From Roseobacter sp. (GTDB lineage Bacteria; Pseudomonadota; Alphaproteobacteria; Rhodobacterales; Rhodobacteraceae): a stretch of DNA of 6,018 nucleotides. How positions within the stretch are numbered: the first letter of the stretch is position 1; each line of letters begins with the position of its first letter. Made by a program: the position numbers and the translations under genes. The notes beneath the pieces were generated by a model. That model was given only the letters and a program-made list of their open reading frames with translations. It searched no databases and had not been told where the DNA came from. Location of the stretch: positions 1 to 6,018 of the forward strand of contig JAGXHB010000221.1 in NCBI GenBank assembly GCA_024636425.1. Reading direction: 5' to 3'. Below, one piece after another: positions 4,724 through 6,018 of the stretch.

Positions 4724-6018
4724 CCGACCATATTCCACATGCCCGCCTTGCCTATGGCTATGCGCAGACCCACGGCGTCGTGCTGATGGCGGGCGACGAT
4801 GGCCCATTGTGCCAATACCGCGCCGATGCGTCCTATGAGGCGTTGATCGAAGCACAGCGTATTGCCAGGGCTCCGCTGTCGTACCGCGAGATTTCCAGCG
4901 CGGAATTCGAGGCCTCGCTCGGCACGGTCTACCGCGATTCCGCGTCCGAAGCGGCACAGGTCGCGGCCAGTGCCGATGACGATCTGGCGACGCTGGCGGA
5001 TACGGCAGCGTCGGTCGATGACCTTCTGGCCCAGAATGACGACGCGCCGGTCGTGCGCCTGATCAACGCGCTGCTGCTCGAAGCGGTGAAGGAAGGCTCA
5101 TCTGACGTTCACATCGAAACCGAGGAACGCCGCCTGCTGGTGCGTTTCCGCGTCGATGGGATACTGCGCGAGGTCATCAGCCCCAAACGCGCCCTTGCGC
5201 CGCTGCTGGTCAGCCGGATCAAGGTGATGGGCAAGCTCGACATCGCGGAAAAACGTCTGCCACAAGACGGGCGCGTGTCGTTGCGGGTCGGGGGCTATGA
5301 TCTGGATGTGCGGATTTCGACCATCCCCTCGCAATTCGGGGAACGGGTCGTGCTGCGTCTGCTGGACCGCGGCCAGACCCTGCGCGGGATCGACCACCTT
5401 GGGCTGTCCGAGCGTGACAATGCTGCGCTGAAACGCATTCTCGCACGCCCCGACGGGATGATGCTGGTCACCGGCCCGACGGGTTCGGGCAAGACCACGA
5501 CGCTTTATGCCGGGCTTGATATGCTCAACGACCGCCAGCGCAATATCATGACGGTCGAGGACCCGATCGAATACACGATGGATGGTGTCGGCCAGATGCA
5601 GGTGAATGCCAAGACGGGGCTAAGTTTCGCGCGGGGTCTGCGGGCAATCCTGCGACAAGACCCCGACGTGATCATGGTGGGCGAGATCAGGGACCGCGAA
5701 ACCGCGCAAATCGCGGTGGAATCCGCGATGACCGGCCACCTTGTGATCTCGACCCTGCACACCAACACCGCCATCGGAGCGGTGGCGCGTCTGGTCGAGA
5801 TGGGCGTCGAGCGGTTTCTTTTGGCACCGATGCTGCGCGGCCTGATCGCGCAACGGCTGGTGCGGCAGAATTGCCCTGATTGTCTGGGCGATCACGAAAT
5901 CACCCGAGCCGAGAGCGAGCTTTTGTCCGGCAAGATCGCGACAGGCACCGTGGTGACCAAGGGGATGGGCTGTGACACCTGCCAGAACAGCGGCTTCCGC
6001 GGACGCTTGCCGCTTTAC
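4720..6018 (+). CDS. gspE: Type II secretion ATPase GspE, C-terminus cut by window edge
   Basis: Cytoplasmic hexameric ATPase that powers pseudopilus growth. The ATG at 4720 overlaps the gspM stop by 4 nt, and the frame is open to base 6018 (433 residues); compared with family members of about 500, some tens of C-terminal residues are missing. Residues 1-70 are the N1 domain, including the GspE-type AYGYAQTHGVVLM (11-23), which in other systems binds GspL. An acidic, Ala-rich linker covers about 72-108. The N2 domain follows with APVVRLINALLLEAV, SSDVHIE (127-133) and EKRLPQDGR (177-185). The ATPase core has Walker A GPTGSGKTT (252-260, Lys258), the Asp box VEDPIEY (279-285), Walker B RQDPDVIMVGEIRD (312-325, Glu322) and the His box GHLVISTLHTN (339-349). 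The zinc-binding tetracysteine is C385/C388 and C418/C421. All catalytic motifs are intact, so it should be active. PilB-type pilus ATPases are related, but the N1 motif and neighbours favour GspE. Confidence 0.97.
   Translation, partial: MTDHIPHARLAYGYAQTHGVVLMAGDDGPLCQYRADASYEALIEAQRIARAPLSYREISSAEFEASLGTVYRDSASEAAQVAASADDDLATLADTAASVDDLLAQNDDAPVVRLINALLLEAVKEGSSDVHIETEERRLLVRFRVDGILREVISPKRALAPLLVSRIKVMGKLDIAEKRLPQDGRVSLRVGGYDLDVRISTIPSQFGERVVLRLLDRGQTLRGIDHLGLSERDNAALKRILARPDGMMLVTGPTGSGKTTTLYAGLDMLNDRQRNIMTVEDPIEYTMDGVGQMQVNAKTGLSFARGLRAILRQDPDVIMVGEIRDRETAQIAVESAMTGHLVISTLHTNTAIGAVARLVEMGVERFLLAPMLRGLIAQRLVRQNCPDCLGDHEITRAESELLSGKIATGTVVTKGMGCDTCQNSGFRGRLPLY

Noticed and set aside
4130..4957. 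Long 275-codon open frame on the minus strand opposite gspM and flanking parts of gspL and gspE
   Set aside because: Shadow frame with Arg-rich composition, spanning three real, coupled plus-strand genes.
4720..6018. Possibility that the cluster is a type IV pilus or competence system (PilB-like ATPase)
   Set aside because: GspC with a PDZ domain, the GspG calcium loop, and GspL/GspM are T2SS-specific, and the ATPase has a GspE-type N1 motif.

Overview
The window is a nearly continuous block of type II secretion system (T2SS, Gsp) genes. T2SS machines move folded proteins from the periplasm across the outer membrane of Gram-negative bacteria. The DNA is GC-rich with strong G/C third-position bias, and the proteins are Ala/Arg/Asp-rich. 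Together with the way the genes are split into two divergent arms, this suggests an alphaproteobacterium, perhaps of the Rhodobacterales. That taxonomic guess is inference; nothing in the window fixes the genus.

Layout. The left arm (positions 1-3038, minus strand) reads, in transcription order, gspG (major pseudopilin), gspH and gspI (minor pseudopilins), gspC (inner-membrane clamp with PDZ domain) and gspD (outer-membrane secretin, cut by the left edge after 282 residues). A 75-bp gap (3039-3113) separates this arm from the right arm on the plus strand: gspL (cytoplasmic/inner-membrane platform protein), gspM (its periplasmic partner) and gspE (cytoplasmic ATPase, cut by the right edge after 433 residues). 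All six gene junctions are overlaps: one TGATG (1 nt) and five ATGA (4 nt). Each arm therefore looks like one translationally coupled operon, and both arms must start in or near the 75-bp gap.

How the parts work together. GspE burns ATP and is held at the membrane by GspL and GspM. This drives assembly of GspG subunits, primed by minor pseudopilins such as GspH and GspI, into a periplasmic pseudopilus. The pseudopilus pushes substrates through the GspD channel, and GspC links GspD to the inner-membrane platform. GspF (platform), GspJ and GspK (tip pseudopilins) and GspO (prepilin peptidase) are not in the window. gspJ and gspK are absent from their usual place right after gspI; they may lie beyond gspE or elsewhere.

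Nothing here looks like an undescribed system. The points of interest are the divergent gene order, the absence of gspJ/K next to gspI, Val at the pseudopilin +1 site in GspG and GspH, and small repeats in the shared promoter gap. There are no RNA genes, mobile elements, CRISPR arrays or non-coding stretches over 300 bp.
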